Positions 15,631-24,397 of a DNA stretch of 45,787 nucleotides are shown one piece after another. The stretch spans positions 1 to 45,787 of the forward strand of contig JBAXCX010000007.1 of NCBI GenBank assembly GCA_037141255.1. The letters run 5' to 3'. Position numbers and translations under genes: made by a program. This stretch comes from IMCC26207 sp037141255. Its GTDB lineage: Bacteria > Actinomycetota > Acidimicrobiia > Acidimicrobiales > Microtrichaceae. The first letter of the stretch is position 1; every line of letters starts with the position of its first letter. Under the pieces are notes generated by a model, which saw only the letters and a list, made by a program, of their open reading frames with translations, had not been told where the DNA came from and made no database searches.

Positions 15631-16082
15631 TCCTCTCCTCCTGTGGTCTCAGCGCCGACCGCGACTGACTCAGTTGCCTCAATGTCGATTTCGGTGAACT
15701 CAGAAGCTGACTCAGCGGGAGCGGAGCTTGACTCAGAAGAATCCTCGGAACGGTCACGGCGCTCGCGGCGATCATCACCGTCGCGGTCTCCTCTGCTACC
15801 GCGTCCACCACGTTGCGTTGTGACACGGTTTGCATAGGGAATCAGTGCCATCTCGCGAGCGTTCTTAATTGCCATCGCAATAGCACTCTGCTGCTGCACA
15901 TCGTTACCCGTAACGCGACGAGCACGAATCTTGGCGCGGTCCGAGACAAACCTGCGGAGCAGGTTGACGTCTTTCCAGTCCACATACTCGACCTTTTCAG
16001 CATTCAGGATCGAGACTTTCTTTTTGAACTTGCGGCCGTTGTCTTTACCTTTCGGGCTGCGTTTTGGCTGTGTCTTTGCCAT
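15627..16082 (-). CDS. rpsR: 30S ribosomal protein S18 with a long C-terminal extension
   Basis: The first 82 or so residues are a complete S18: a basic N-terminus, VDWKDVNLLRRFVSDRAKI, and QQQSAIAMAIKNAREMALIPY. S18 pairs with S6 on the platform of the 30S subunit. Normal S18 ends at about this point, but here some 65 residues follow: first a basic RGGRGSRGDRDGDD stretch, then a Ser/Glu/Thr-rich acidic tail ending GAETTGGEE. The tail has low complexity and no domain I recognise. The reading frame is continuous and the stop overlaps rplI by four bases, so the extension looks real and translated. No zinc-binding cysteines are present. Confidence 0.93.
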   Translation of the reverse strand: MAKTQPKRSPKGKDNGRKFKKKVSILNAEKVEYVDWKDVNLLRRFVSDRAKIRARRVTGNDVQQQSAIAMAIKNAREMALIPYANRVTTQRGGRGSRGDRDGDDRRERRDRSEDSSESSSAPAESASEFTEIDIEATESVAVGAETTGGEE

Positions 16083-16540
16083 TAGAAGGGCTCCTCATCA
16101 TCGCTATATCCGGCAGCGGGGGGCTCCTGTGCCGGGGGTGCCGAGTCAAACCCGCCACCACTGCCGCCTTCGCGACGCTCGTTTTTGCTTACTTGGGCAG
16201 TAGCCCAACGCAGGCTTGGGCCTATCTCGTCGGCCACGACCTCGACCTTGGATCGCTTGGATCCATCCTTGGGATCTTCCCAGGAGCGTTGATCTAAACG
16301 CCCAGAGACCATGACCCGAGTGCCTTTGGTGAGCGACTCGCTGGCGTTTTCTGCCAACTCCCGCCAGCAGACAACGTCAAAGAACGAGACTTGCTCTTCC
16401 CATTCGTTTGTCTTTTGGTTTCTCCACCGGCGATTGACCGCCAGCCCAAAGTTGGCAACTGCTGCCCCATTCGGGGTGAAGCGCAGTTCTGGGTCTCTGG
16501 TGACATTGCCGATTAATTCGACTGTGTTTCCGTTTGCCAT
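16082..16540 (-). CDS. ssb: Single-stranded DNA-binding protein
   Basis: The 152-residue protein has the OB fold over about residues 1-112 (NTVELIGNVTRDPELRF, NFGLAVNRRW, VMVSGRLDQRSWED), a glycine-rich linker, and the partner-binding acidic tip DDEEPF. It coats single-stranded DNA during replication and repair, and the tip recruits other proteins. A clear Shine-Dalgarno (GAGGAGG) precedes the ATG. The stop TAA shares one base with the rpsR ATG. Position between rpsF and rpsR is the standard bacterial arrangement. Confidence 0.97.
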   Translation of the reverse strand: MANGNTVELIGNVTRDPELRFTPNGAAVANFGLAVNRRWRNQKTNEWEEQVSFFDVVCWRELAENASESLTKGTRVMVSGRLDQRSWEDPKDGSKRSKVEVVADEIGPSLRWATAQVSKNERREGGSGGGFDSAPPAQEPPAAGYSDDEEPF

Positions 16541-16556
16541 TGTGTCCTCCTCTTGG

Positions 16557-16889
16557 TCAGCCGGCCGGTGTCAGCAAGCCACGCTTGGTGGCTTCTGAGT
16601 CCGGTAGGCGGAACAGTTTGTGGCGGACGACCTCATCCGCAAGACGAAGGAACCGATCAACCTCATCAAGATTGGGTGCCTGAGTGACAATCTCGAGGAC
16701 TGAGTAGACACCTTCAGATTTGTGATTGATCTGGTAGGCGAAACGGCGGCGGCCCCAATGGTCAACTGTGGGAACAGTGCCACCTTCAGCCTCGATCATT
16801 TCTTTTGCCTTATTGATAATGCCTTTACCGACCACGTCGTCTACGTCCTGGTCAATAATGATCATCAATTCATATACGCGAGTAACCAC
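16557..16889 (-). CDS. rpsF: 30S ribosomal protein S6
   Basis: The 110-residue protein starts VTRVYELMIIIDQDVDD, has the S6 core with WGRRRFAYQINHKSEGVYSV, and ends with an extra ten or so residues after the usual RHKLFRLP. S6 binds S18 on the 30S platform. The GTG start is supported by GGGAGG about seven bases before it. It is first in the rpsF-ssb-rpsR-rplI-dnaB series and is preceded by a strongly structured leader. Confidence 0.97.
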   Translation of the reverse strand: MVTRVYELMIIIDQDVDDVVGKGIINKAKEMIEAEGGTVPTVDHWGRRRFAYQINHKSEGVYSVLEIVTQAPNLDEVDRFLRLADEVVRHKLFRLPDSEATKRGLLTPAG

Positions 16890-16905
16890 GTGGAATCCTC
16901 CCTAT

Positions 16906-16933
16906 GGACCTCGGCACAACGCCATGAGGGTCC
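16906..16933 (-). promoter_or_regulatory. Candidate S6:S18-binding leader hairpin of rpsF
   Basis: On the minus strand GGACC and GGTCC close a stem, GGC/GCC form a second short stem with a five-base loop, and an asymmetric internal loop joins them, with the strand GCCGAGGTCC on the 3' side. The known S6:S18 leader motif is a hairpin with an asymmetric loop containing CCG close to the rpsF ribosome-binding site. This one ends about ten bases before the Shine-Dalgarno. Identity is by eye only. Confidence 0.5.
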
Positions 16934-17006
16934 TGCGATCTGCAGGACAGGGTGTTTCTTGAGCCGCTCCTTTGTGGATCCTGCGAACAGGACTTCATCG
17001 GAGCGG
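16930..17006 (-). other. Further hairpins in the rpsF leader
   Basis: Two more structures lie upstream. GTCCTGC/GCAGGAC (16930-16948) is a 7-bp stem with a five-base loop and shares its end with the candidate S6:S18 element. CCGCTCC (16964-16970) and GGAGCGG (17000-17006) form a 7-bp stem that encloses TCCTG-CGAA-CAGGA (16979-16992). The two inner sequences are near copies, so arms could exchange and give alternative folds. Confidence 0.55.
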
Positions 17007-17114
17007 ACAGTCAACTGTAGTGATCACTCTGGGGTGATCGCCAACTGCGAAATGTCTCAAGCGAAATACTGAGGTGAATGACAGTCTGCTCTCACCATGT
17101 GACACTGAAGCTTT

Positions 17115-17975
17115 TTAACAGTGCGACCCATACAGCGACAGGGCCTCAGCCTGCTGCTCTGACAAGTGATAGCTCTCGCTGTCGTCGGGAAAGGCGCCGG
17201 ACCGGACATCTTCAGCAAACTGTCGAACTGCCACAACGGCGTCATCTTTGAGCGAGGCATACCTGCGAACAAACTTGGCTGGCACCCGATCCTCGAGCCC
17301 TAACAGGTCATGAAAAACCAGGACTTGGCCATCGCATTGGCGGCCAGCACCAATCCCAATGGTTGGAATATCGAGCGATTCAGTCACCATGCGCGCTACC
17401 TCGTCCGGGACCCCCTCTAAGACAATGGAGAAACACCCGGCATGCTGCAGTGCCTTGGCGTCAGCTAACAGCTCGAGTGCTGCTTCAGACTTTCGCGCCT
17501 GAACTTTGTAACCGCCCATGGCATGAAGCGATTGCGGGGTCAGGCCCAGATGCCCCATTACGGGGATCTCTGCCGAGATCAGCGCCTCAATCATCGGCAG
17601 CCGCTTGCGGCCGCCCTCAAGCTTGACCGACTGCGCACCAGCTCGGATCAGCTCTGCTGCATTGCGAACCGTTTCCTCCGTGGAGACGTGATAGCTCATC
17701 CAAGGTAGATCAGCCACGATCAAGGCTGCGGGCTTCACCCGAGCAACTGCTGCGGTGTGATGAGCAATATCAGCAACCGTGACTTGCAAGGTGTCTTCGT
17801 ACCCGAGCACCACCATCGCCAGCGAGTCGCCAACGAGAATCATGTCGACTCCTGCCTCATCGGCAATCCGGGCGCCAGGAGCATCGTAGGCAGTGACCAT
17901 AACCAGAGGCTCAGCGGTACGCGCCGAACCACGATCACGAATCGCAGGAACAGTTATCGGACTTGAAGTAGCCAT
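17115..17975 (-). CDS. panB: 3-methyl-2-oxobutanoate hydroxymethyltransferase (pantothenate synthesis)
   Basis: The enzyme makes ketopantoate from 2-oxoisovalerate and methylenetetrahydrofolate. It is a TIM barrel with family motifs VTAYDAPGARIADEAGVDMILVG (split here for length: VTAYDA, then DMILVGDSLAMVVLGY), VKLEGG, VMGHLGLTPQS, and IPTIGIGAG followed by CDGQVLVFHDLLG. The ATG at 17975 sits eight bases after AAGGAG and is preferred to the overlapping GTG at 17978; the product is 286 residues. It stands between the penicillin-binding protein gene and the rpsF operon, which in Mycobacterium has no panB at this place. Confidence 0.95.
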   Translation of the reverse strand: MATSSPITVPAIRDRGSARTAEPLVMVTAYDAPGARIADEAGVDMILVGDSLAMVVLGYEDTLQVTVADIAHHTAAVARVKPAALIVADLPWMSYHVSTEETVRNAAELIRAGAQSVKLEGGRKRLPMIEALISAEIPVMGHLGLTPQSLHAMGGYKVQARKSEAALELLADAKALQHAGCFSIVLEGVPDEVARMVTESLDIPTIGIGAGRQCDGQVLVFHDLLGLEDRVPAKFVRRYASLKDDAVVAVRQFAEDVRSGAFPDDSESYHLSEQQAEALSLYGSHC

Positions 17976-18073
17976 CACTGGTTCTCCTTGTTCAGGTCAT
18001 TCTGGTCCAGCGCCCCATGGCTGCTGGCCGTCAATGAAGTGTACGCCAGAATCCACAAACTGCAAGCAAATCC

Positions 18074-20272
18074 TTAAGGTTTAACCGCCACCGTGACCGT
18101 GGTTGTGGGCGCCGGTGCAGCAGTCGTTGAAGGTGCAGCAGTAGTCGGTGGCGCAGCAGTGGTGCTTGGCGAGGGTTTCGGCGCAGCCGTAGTTGTTGGG
18201 GTCTTGGGTACCGCCGTAGATGTGGACCCACCGGGGCCCACCGCGGTGGTAGAAGTGACCGCTCCGACAACACTGCTCGTTGTTGTAGAACGCAGGCCAG
18301 AAAGCCGTTGATTCAAGATCCGCTTACCGAAATCCGTCACCGGGAACTGACAACCGGCATCGCCTTTGGTAGCTGCATTCATAAACTGCCGCCAGATCTC
18401 AGCTGGAACGGTGCCTCCTGAAACATCTTTGCCGCGGTAGGTCGTCATTTTCTTGGGCTGTTCATAGCCCATCCACACAACCGAGGTCAGGTGGCAGGTA
18501 TAGCCAGCAAACCAGGCATCCTTCGAGTCTGTCGTGGTCCCAGTCTTTCCCGCTGCTACGGTCCGTATGGCCGCCGCATGGCCCGTCCCCTTCGTCAGCA
18601 CGCCCGCTAAAACCGAGTTGACCGTATCTGCTACACCTTCATCAATGACCTGCTCAGACTTCACACCTGTTGTGGCATCAAAGAGCACTGCACCAGAAGA
18701 GTCCTCGACTCGGCGAATGAAATACGGCGGGGTGTGTTTGCCCCGATCAGCAAACGTGGAATAGGCCGAAGCCATATCGAGAACAGAAACCTCTTCGGTG
18801 CCTAACACCAGCGCGTACTGCGGGTCCAATGTTGCAGTGATTCCTAACCGATTCGCCATCTCGGCGACTCGATCTGGCGTTACAAGATTGACTATTCCCG
18901 CATAGACCGTATTCGAGGATTTCCAAGTTGCTTCTTCCACGCTCAACACACCCAGATCAGACTTTCCAAAGTTCTGCGGAGACCAAAGCTTGCCCGGCTC
19001 GGTAAAGACTCCAGGGAACTGCGTTGTTGGCGGTGACCGAAATGCTGAATCTACCGAATACCCATCCTCAATAAATGCAGCGAGGGCAAACGGTTTGAAG
19101 GTTGACCCGGGCTGACGACCCGAACCGCCGCCAGCTTTACCCAAGGCAAGGTTTACCTTCTTATGAGCGAAATCCGTTCCTCCAACCATGGCTCGCACTT
19201 GACCCCGATCATCCACAGCCACGATCGAACCGGAGGGCCCACCTGACTGGCTTAACGTTCCGGTCACGGCATTGTAAGCATCTTGTTGCATCTCTGGGTC
19301 ATAGGTGGTGTAGACCCTGAGCCCTTGGGTCTCTGCGCCGGGACCATACCGCTCCCGCAGTTGCTTGCGAACCAGAGAAACCCAGTACTCGGAACCATAT
19401 TCGCCATAGCGCACCTGTCCGAGATCGGTTTTCTCCGCTGGCCGCGGCAACACCGTCATGGTTTGAGCTTTACCCCCGGCCGTGGTCGGGGTTGAAACCC
19501 ACGGAACAGCAGCGGCTGCATCTGCTTCTGATTGCGTGATGTAACCCTCAGAAACCATGCCGGTCAGGACGGTCTTGCGGCGGCGGGTTGCCTCTTTGGG
19601 GTCCTTGGTTGCTTCGGCGCTTTCAGGTGAACGAATCAGGCTCGCAAGGTACGCCGCCTGGTGGACTTGCAGGTCTTCTACGCCGATCCCAAAATATGCT
19701 CGACTTGCAGCTTCTACGCCGTAGGCGCCGCGCCCAAAATAAATCTCATTCAGATAGCGGGTCAGGATGTCTCGTTTGTCGAGCTGGCCTTCAAGCTTGA
19801 CCGACAGCACACCCTCTTTCAGCTTTCGGGTCAGCGTACGCTCCGAGGTGAGGTACGTGAGTTTGACGTACTGCTGGGTAATGGTCGAACCACCCTGTTT
19901 AGATTTACTTGACCCCAACAGAGATTGGTAGACCGCCCGAGTGAGCCCGGCTGGGTCGATGCCGCCATGATCAAAGAAATTTCGATCCTCTGCAGACAAC
20001 ACTGCCTGAACCAACACTGGCGGGAGTTGGTCGTAGTCAACATTCACTCTGGCCTCGGTGGATGAGAGTTTGGCCATTGAGTTCTGAAAATTGCAGTCGC
20101 CGTTGGGAACTGTTCGGTCACAGACGAACGTGGTTTCCATGGAGCGCTTTGCTGGGGGAAGTTCAATCGTGCTGAGGGCCATCCAAAGACCACCAAGAGA
20201 AACCACCAAGAGCACAATCACCACATATGCAGGCCGGCGAAGCCGCCAAAGAAAACTGCGTGATGAACCCAT
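18074..20272 (-). CDS. Class A penicillin-binding protein (transglycosylase/transpeptidase)
   Basis: A bifunctional peptidoglycan polymerase of about 732 residues from the ATG at 20272; a TTG at 20326 would add 18 residues without homology. A cytoplasmic stretch and one membrane helix (AYVVIVLLVVSLGGLWMAL) lead to the GT51 domain with EDRNFFDHGGID, GGSTITQQ, and KRDILTRYLNEIYFGRGAYG. The transpeptidase domain has the serine motif STFK, SSN, and KTGT. The C-terminus is a Pro/Thr/Ala-rich tail of about 70 residues, as in actinobacterial PonA. DUF5318 upstream and rpsF downstream match the Mycobacterium ponA1 neighbourhood. Confidence 0.94.
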   Translation of the reverse strand: MGSSRSFLWRLRRPAYVVIVLLVVSLGGLWMALSTIELPPAKRSMETTFVCDRTVPNGDCNFQNSMAKLSSTEARVNVDYDQLPPVLVQAVLSAEDRNFFDHGGIDPAGLTRAVYQSLLGSSKSKQGGSTITQQYVKLTYLTSERTLTRKLKEGVLSVKLEGQLDKRDILTRYLNEIYFGRGAYGVEAASRAYFGIGVEDLQVHQAAYLASLIRSPESAEATKDPKEATRRRKTVLTGMVSEGYITQSEADAAAAVPWVSTPTTAGGKAQTMTVLPRPAEKTDLGQVRYGEYGSEYWVSLVRKQLRERYGPGAETQGLRVYTTYDPEMQQDAYNAVTGTLSQSGGPSGSIVAVDDRGQVRAMVGGTDFAHKKVNLALGKAGGGSGRQPGSTFKPFALAAFIEDGYSVDSAFRSPPTTQFPGVFTEPGKLWSPQNFGKSDLGVLSVEEATWKSSNTVYAGIVNLVTPDRVAEMANRLGITATLDPQYALVLGTEEVSVLDMASAYSTFADRGKHTPPYFIRRVEDSSGAVLFDATTGVKSEQVIDEGVADTVNSVLAGVLTKGTGHAAAIRTVAAGKTGTTTDSKDAWFAGYTCHLTSVVWMGYEQPKKMTTYRGKDVSGGTVPAEIWRQFMNAATKGDAGCQFPVTDFGKRILNQRLSGLRSTTTSSVVGAVTSTTAVGPGGSTSTAVPKTPTTTAAPKPSPSTTAAPPTTAAPSTTAAPAPTTTVTVAVKP

Positions 20273-20338
20273 CCCGATATTCTGGCCTGTCAGCGTCTCA
20301 ACCTCCCATCCGAGCTGAGGGAGCAATCAGCCGCGAAG

Positions 20339-20725
20339 CTACAGCGGTGCAAGTTCTAAGAGATGATTCCACCGACACGCCGTGCAGACCTCGACAGTAA
20401 AACAACGTCGATTTGGCCGTTCAGCGCCGAGTTTACGCAGTTCAGCCCGAGTCTTGACGGGCCTGCCACCCGGCGGTAGCCGCGGTCCAAACACGAATCT
20501 GACTATTCGCAAAGTCGATTCGTCACACACGGGGCAGCTAACGGTAGAACCTTGAGAACAGTGCACGGCGATGCGCATGAGTTCCGCCTGTGCATCGCAC
20601 ACATCACCACGCGAAAGCTCGCCCGCACGGTAACGAAACAGCAGCTGACGCCGCGCAAATCGATAGTCCACACTACCGGGGGCTTTTCCCGGGCGACCAG
20701 ATGACTCAGGCTGAAGGAACGGCAC
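20339..20725 (-). CDS. DUF5318 family protein, probable zinc ribbon
   Basis: This 128-residue protein matches the DUF5318 pattern from memory: VDYRFARRQLLFRYRAGELS, DVCDAQAELMRIA, and CPVC...VFG...CTACRWNHLLE. Two Cys-x2-Cys pairs (CPVC and CTAC) suggest a zinc ribbon. Function is unknown, although the family is found next to ponA genes in Actinomycetota, as here, hinting at a link with wall synthesis. The start is a GTG at 20725. The gap to the penicillin-binding protein gene is 66 bases. Confidence 0.8.
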   Translation of the reverse strand: MPFLQPESSGRPGKAPGSVDYRFARRQLLFRYRAGELSRGDVCDAQAELMRIAVHCSQGSTVSCPVCDESTLRIVRFVFGPRLPPGGRPVKTRAELRKLGAERPNRRCFTVEVCTACRWNHLLELAPL

Positions 20726-20793
20726 GTTCGTTACGCTACTGCTGAACGAGGCATCCGCGGGTCAGCGGGAAACCTCCGACAGACTTTGCAGCG

Positions 20794-21633
20794 ATGTCTG
20801 ATCCGAGTTCAAAACCCCCCCTTGCCCTTCGTCACCCGTCTGCTGGAAATCTTGATTCTCGGCCCACTCTGTTGCGTGAGGGAGACGGACCCACTCCGTT
20901 GCCGCCAGCTAGTTATCCACACGGCGCCGAACTACCCGTTGACACTGTTCGATTCGCACCGGATGTGGATGACAGTGTCTTGAACCGACTGTTTGGATCG
21001 GTCGGGGTAATTGAGGGCAAGCGCGTGCTGGATTTAGGTTGCGGCGCTGGGGGGTCATCGCTTGCGCTCGCCCGCAAAGGAGCCCATGTTATTGCAGTCG
21101 AGAGCTCCACGGCTCGTCTGACCCAGGCCCGTGCAGCTGCGGAAATCGCACAAATGAAAGTCGAGTTTCATCACAGCGACTTAGCGGACTTGGCATTTCT
21201 CCGAGCGGACAGCATCGATCTTGTGATCGCGGTGTACTCCTTGGCCGGGGTGCAGGACCTTGGGCGCGTGTTTCGGCAGTTGCACCGAATCATGAAGCCA
21301 GAGGCCGCTCTGGTCATGTCGCTACCGCACCCATTTTCACTCATGCTTGACCTTGACGCCGATGAACAGTCCACCCCGTATCTCACGCGAACGAGTTGGA
21401 GCGAGCAGGCCATCTCTTGGCGAGCGAGCGGTGACGAAGGGGTCACCCACGTGCATCAAGTCAGCGAGCTCTTTACCAGTTTGACTCGAGCCAACTTCCG
21501 GGTTGACGCGCTAGTTGAACCCGAATCCGTAGTCGGTCCCTCATCAACGCGAATCCCAAGCGTGCACTTTTCGGAACTAGCTGATTGGGTGCCAAGCAGC
21601 TTGGTGATCCGCGCTCGCAAAGAGGGAACCTGA
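20794..21633 (+). CDS. Class I SAM-dependent methyltransferase
   Basis: A 279-residue protein with a methyltransferase core from about residue 65: VLDLGCGAGGSSLALARKG binds S-adenosylmethionine, VIAVESS is the acidic loop after strand two, and DLVIAVYSLAGVQDL is motif IV. A proline-rich N-terminal stretch precedes the core. The substrate cannot be told from the sequence; similar proteins act on small molecules. It is divergent from the DUF5318 gene with 68 bases between starts and converges on the universal stress gene. Confidence 0.8.
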   Translation: MSDPSSKPPLALRHPSAGNLDSRPTLLREGDGPTPLPPASYPHGAELPVDTVRFAPDVDDSVLNRLFGSVGVIEGKRVLDLGCGAGGSSLALARKGAHVIAVESSTARLTQARAAAEIAQMKVEFHHSDLADLAFLRADSIDLVIAVYSLAGVQDLGRVFRQLHRIMKPEAALVMSLPHPFSLMLDLDADEQSTPYLTRTSWSEQAISWRASGDEGVTHVHQVSELFTSLTRANFRVDALVEPESVVGPSSTRIPSVHFSELADWVPSSLVIRARKEGT

Positions 21634-21640
21634 GTTCAGC

Positions 21641-22069
21641 TCAGGGGTTGCGCACCACCACAACGGGGCACCTTGCATGGTTTACGACATAGGTGGTCAC
21701 TGAACCAATCAGCAAGCCGGCGAATCCTCCATGGCCCCGTGAACCAACTACGAGTAAATCAGAATCGCGTGACACTGCAATGAGCTTTTCTCCGGCGTGG
21801 CCTTCTAACACCTCAGTTGTGACCTCTACCCCATCAAGGTCGCCGAACGCGCGCACCGTATCGGTCGCTGCACCGAGCATGATGTTGGTTGCGGCACCGT
21901 AATCAGAGAGATCCGTTGTGGCCATCTCGTAGCCCGTGCTCAAGATGGCGCCCGAAAATACTGCAACCACATGCAGAACCGACCCTCGAAGTTGGGCCTC
22001 CTTGCCAGCCCAGCTCAGAGCACTGACTGACTGCTCAGAACCGTCTACTCCAACAACAATTCCAGCCAT
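21641..22069 (-). CDS. Universal stress protein, ATP-binding type
   Basis: Starting at the ATG at 22069, nine bases or so after AAGGAG, the product is 142 residues, the normal single UspA-domain length. The frame is open to 22165 but the added residues are not family-like. It has GIVVGVDGSEQS at the N-terminus and the ATP-loop pattern G-x2-G-x9-G-Ser in GSRGHGGFAGLLIGSVT. Such proteins act in starvation and hypoxia survival in Actinomycetota. It lies downstream of cca on the same strand. Confidence 0.9.
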   Translation of the reverse strand: MAGIVVGVDGSEQSVSALSWAGKEAQLRGSVLHVVAVFSGAILSTGYEMATTDLSDYGAATNIMLGAATDTVRAFGDLDGVEVTTEVLEGHAGEKLIAVSRDSDLLVVGSRGHGGFAGLLIGSVTTYVVNHARCPVVVVRNP

Positions 22070-22164
22070 GACTGCTCCTTCGATGGGATGTTGGGAACAA
22101 ACTATACGCTGTTCGGTTCGGTCTTGATCGAGGCCCAAAAGAGCGAACCTGATTCGAGCGATCA

Positions 22165-23577
22165 TCAGTTCGTTTGATCGCTCCGCCCAGAAGGATTTTC
22201 TGGCTGCTCAGCCCACCAAACATCAAGGGCCCTCATGGCCTGTTGCTCACTAGCGGGACCCTGATCTAGCCGGAGTTCCAGCAGATGATTCAGTGCCCTG
22301 CCTACTACTTGACCCTCGGTTATTTCCAGATGTTCCATGACCTGGCGGCCATTCAGATCTGGTCGGATTGCACTCAGTTCTTCCTGTTCCCAAAGTTGTG
22401 CAATCCGCTCCTCAAGATCATCGATGCGTGCGTTAAGAGCCTCGGCCTTGCGCTGGTTTCTTGTGGTGCAGTCTGCACGGGTAAGCGCTATGAGCTCCGG
22501 TAACAACTCGCCCGCATCTCGAACAAACCGGCGCACCGCAGAATCGGTCCAGCCCATGTCATAGGTATGAAACCGAAGGTGGAGATACACCAATTGCGAG
22601 ATCTGTGAAACCAACTCATTACTGAACTTGAGTGCTTTCATTCGGTCACGGGTCATGCGTGCACCGACTACCTCATGATGGTGAAATGACACCCCACTAG
22701 GGCCAATGGCCCGGGTGGCTGGCTTTGCGACATCATGAAACAACGCTGCTAGTCGCACCAGAAGTTCAGGGGGGGCTTGGGCTACGACAGCAATGGTGTG
22801 CGTCAGCACATCTTTATGACGATGGATTGGATCCTGTTCGAGACGCATCGCTGGAAGTTCGGGGAAGAAATAAGCTGCAAGGCCGGTGTCGTGCAAGAAG
22901 TACAACCCTGCTGAGGGGTCGGCCACGACCACGAGCTTGCAGAGTTCATCTCGGATTCTCTCGCTTGACACGATCGCAATTCGATCTGCTAGGGCCTGCA
23001 CTGCTGCGGTCAACTCGGGCACTGGTTCAAGCGAGTCCGAGGAAATAAATCGCGCAGCGCGCATCATGCGGAGCGGATCATCGGTAAATGATGCCTCCGG
23101 GGCGACTGGGGTTCGCAAAACCCCTGCAACAAGATCCGCCAATCCATTAAATGGATCAATCAACCTCGGCTCATCACAGGTGAGCTCGATAGCCATTGCG
23201 TTGACGGTGAAATCTCGCCGGGAGAGATCCACCTGAATCTCGCTGCTATAGGCAACTTCTGGCTTTCGGCTATCTGGGGTATAGACCTCGGCCCGATGAG
23301 TGGTGATCTCGTACGTGCATCCTTCGATTTCACAGCCGATCGTCCCGAAACGCTCACCGGTTGCCCAGACTGCAGATGCGAGCCCGCTCACTAATTGCTT
23401 GACCTGTTCGGGAAGAGCGTCGGTGGTCAGGTCAATATCATCGCTCGAGTCCACGCGGTCACTGAGAAGATTACGAACTCTGCCCCCAACGAGGTACAAG
23501 CGTTTCCCGGCAGCTTGGAACACCGCGCTGAGTGGAACGAGGGCATCAAGTTCATCTTTTGCTCTCACGGGAATCAC
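22165..23577 (-). CDS. cca: CCA-adding tRNA nucleotidyltransferase with HD domain
   Basis: A 470-residue class II nucleotidyltransferase that builds or repairs the CCA end of tRNA. The head domain has LYLVGGRVRNLL, where most relatives have VRD, and the metal-binding DDIDL. RRDFTVNAMAIEL and DPLRMMRAARF mark the neck region. The HD phosphohydrolase domain has LAALFHDVAKP near residue 265. The gene is the counterpart of Mycobacterium pcnA (Rv3907c), and like it is divergent from the block that leads to trxB. Confidence 0.93.
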   Translation of the reverse strand: MIPVRAKDELDALVPLSAVFQAAGKRLYLVGGRVRNLLSDRVDSSDDIDLTTDALPEQVKQLVSGLASAVWATGERFGTIGCEIEGCTYEITTHRAEVYTPDSRKPEVAYSSEIQVDLSRRDFTVNAMAIELTCDEPRLIDPFNGLADLVAGVLRTPVAPEASFTDDPLRMMRAARFISSDSLEPVPELTAAVQALADRIAIVSSERIRDELCKLVVVADPSAGLYFLHDTGLAAYFFPELPAMRLEQDPIHRHKDVLTHTIAVVAQAPPELLVRLAALFHDVAKPATRAIGPSGVSFHHHEVVGARMTRDRMKALKFSNELVSQISQLVYLHLRFHTYDMGWTDSAVRRFVRDAGELLPELIALTRADCTTRNQRKAEALNARIDDLEERIAQLWEQEELSAIRPDLNGRQVMEHLEITEGQVVGRALNHLLELRLDQGPASEQQAMRALDVWWAEQPENPSGRSDQTN

Positions 23578-23677
23578 CGGAGCAGGTTACCGGCGCGGCG
23601 TGTGGTCACCTGACGTATCCTTAGGCGAGCGATCGGAGCGATCGGAGCAGCAGGCGCAGGAGACCTAGTTCAAGCAT

Positions 23678-24397
23678 ATGAGTACGCGTCAGACCCTGAC
23701 TCTTGGAAACGAGCGGTTTTATGTTGGCCCTTGGCACGCAGACTCTGCGATTGCGTATCTCACGATCAAGTCGAACCAGGTCGAACCAACAGCTCGAGGT
23801 CTCCACGCTTGTTTGGATCAGCTGCGCCAAGATGGCTACTCCTCAGTGATTACTACAGCGTTGCATCCACTCGAAGCGCGGCCATACTTTGATGCTGGTT
23901 TTTTGGAATATGACCGACTCCGGGTGCTCTCGCACGATCTTCGCCGAGTTGGCATGATGGGCAATTCCAAACCTGCGGGGGTTCAATTGCGACGGGCGAA
24001 ACGTGCTGACCGATCGCTCGCTCTGGCCGTCGACAAGCTTGCCTTTCCGAGATTCTGGCGACTCGATGCTTCCGGACTCGACGAAGCAATCTCTGCTACT
24101 CCGCGAACTCGGTTCCGGCTCGCCGAACTACAGGGTGCACCCGTGGGGTACTCCGTAGTAGGAAAATCGCGCCACCAAGGCTTCCTTCAACGTCTAGCCA
24201 CCCACCCCGATTATGCAGGCACCGGCGTGGGATCGGCACTCGTTGTCGACGCGTTGTTGTGGGCGCGCTCTCGCAAAGTCAGCCGAGTACTGGTCAATAC
24301 ACAAACTGATAACCAACGGGCTTTGAGACTCTATAAACAGCTCGGATTTCAACTCACACCCACCGATCTTGTGGTGCTGACCAAAGACCTGCCGTGA
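23678..24397 (+). CDS. GNAT-family N-acetyltransferase
   Basis: The 239-residue protein has a clear C-terminal GNAT domain: LATHPDYAGTGVGSALVVDALLWA is the acetyl-CoA-binding helix region (Q/R-x2-G-x-G/A form ATGVGS-like), followed by VNTQTDNQRALRLYKQLGF. The N-terminal half (residues 1-95) may be a worn second GNAT domain, but I see no acetyl-CoA motif there. The substrate is unknown. It occupies the place of the Nudix gene mutT4 of Mycobacterium. The stop overlaps the DUF6049 start by four bases, suggesting coupled expression. Confidence 0.8.
   Translation: MSTRQTLTLGNERFYVGPWHADSAIAYLTIKSNQVEPTARGLHACLDQLRQDGYSSVITTALHPLEARPYFDAGFLEYDRLRVLSHDLRRVGMMGNSKPAGVQLRRAKRADRSLALAVDKLAFPRFWRLDASGLDEAISATPRTRFRLAELQGAPVGYSVVGKSRHQGFLQRLATHPDYAGTGVGSALVVDALLWARSRKVSRVLVNTQTDNQRALRLYKQLGFQLTPTDLVVLTKDLP

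Noticed and set aside
16884..16897. CCACGTGG core at the rpsF start resembling parS
   Set aside because: The arms outside the core (AACCACGTGGAA) do not match the parS palindrome and the site holds the rpsF start codon.
23629..23648. Short repeat GCGATCGGA x2 between cca and the GNAT gene
   Set aside because: Only two copies of a nine- to ten-base unit; too short to call a functional element.
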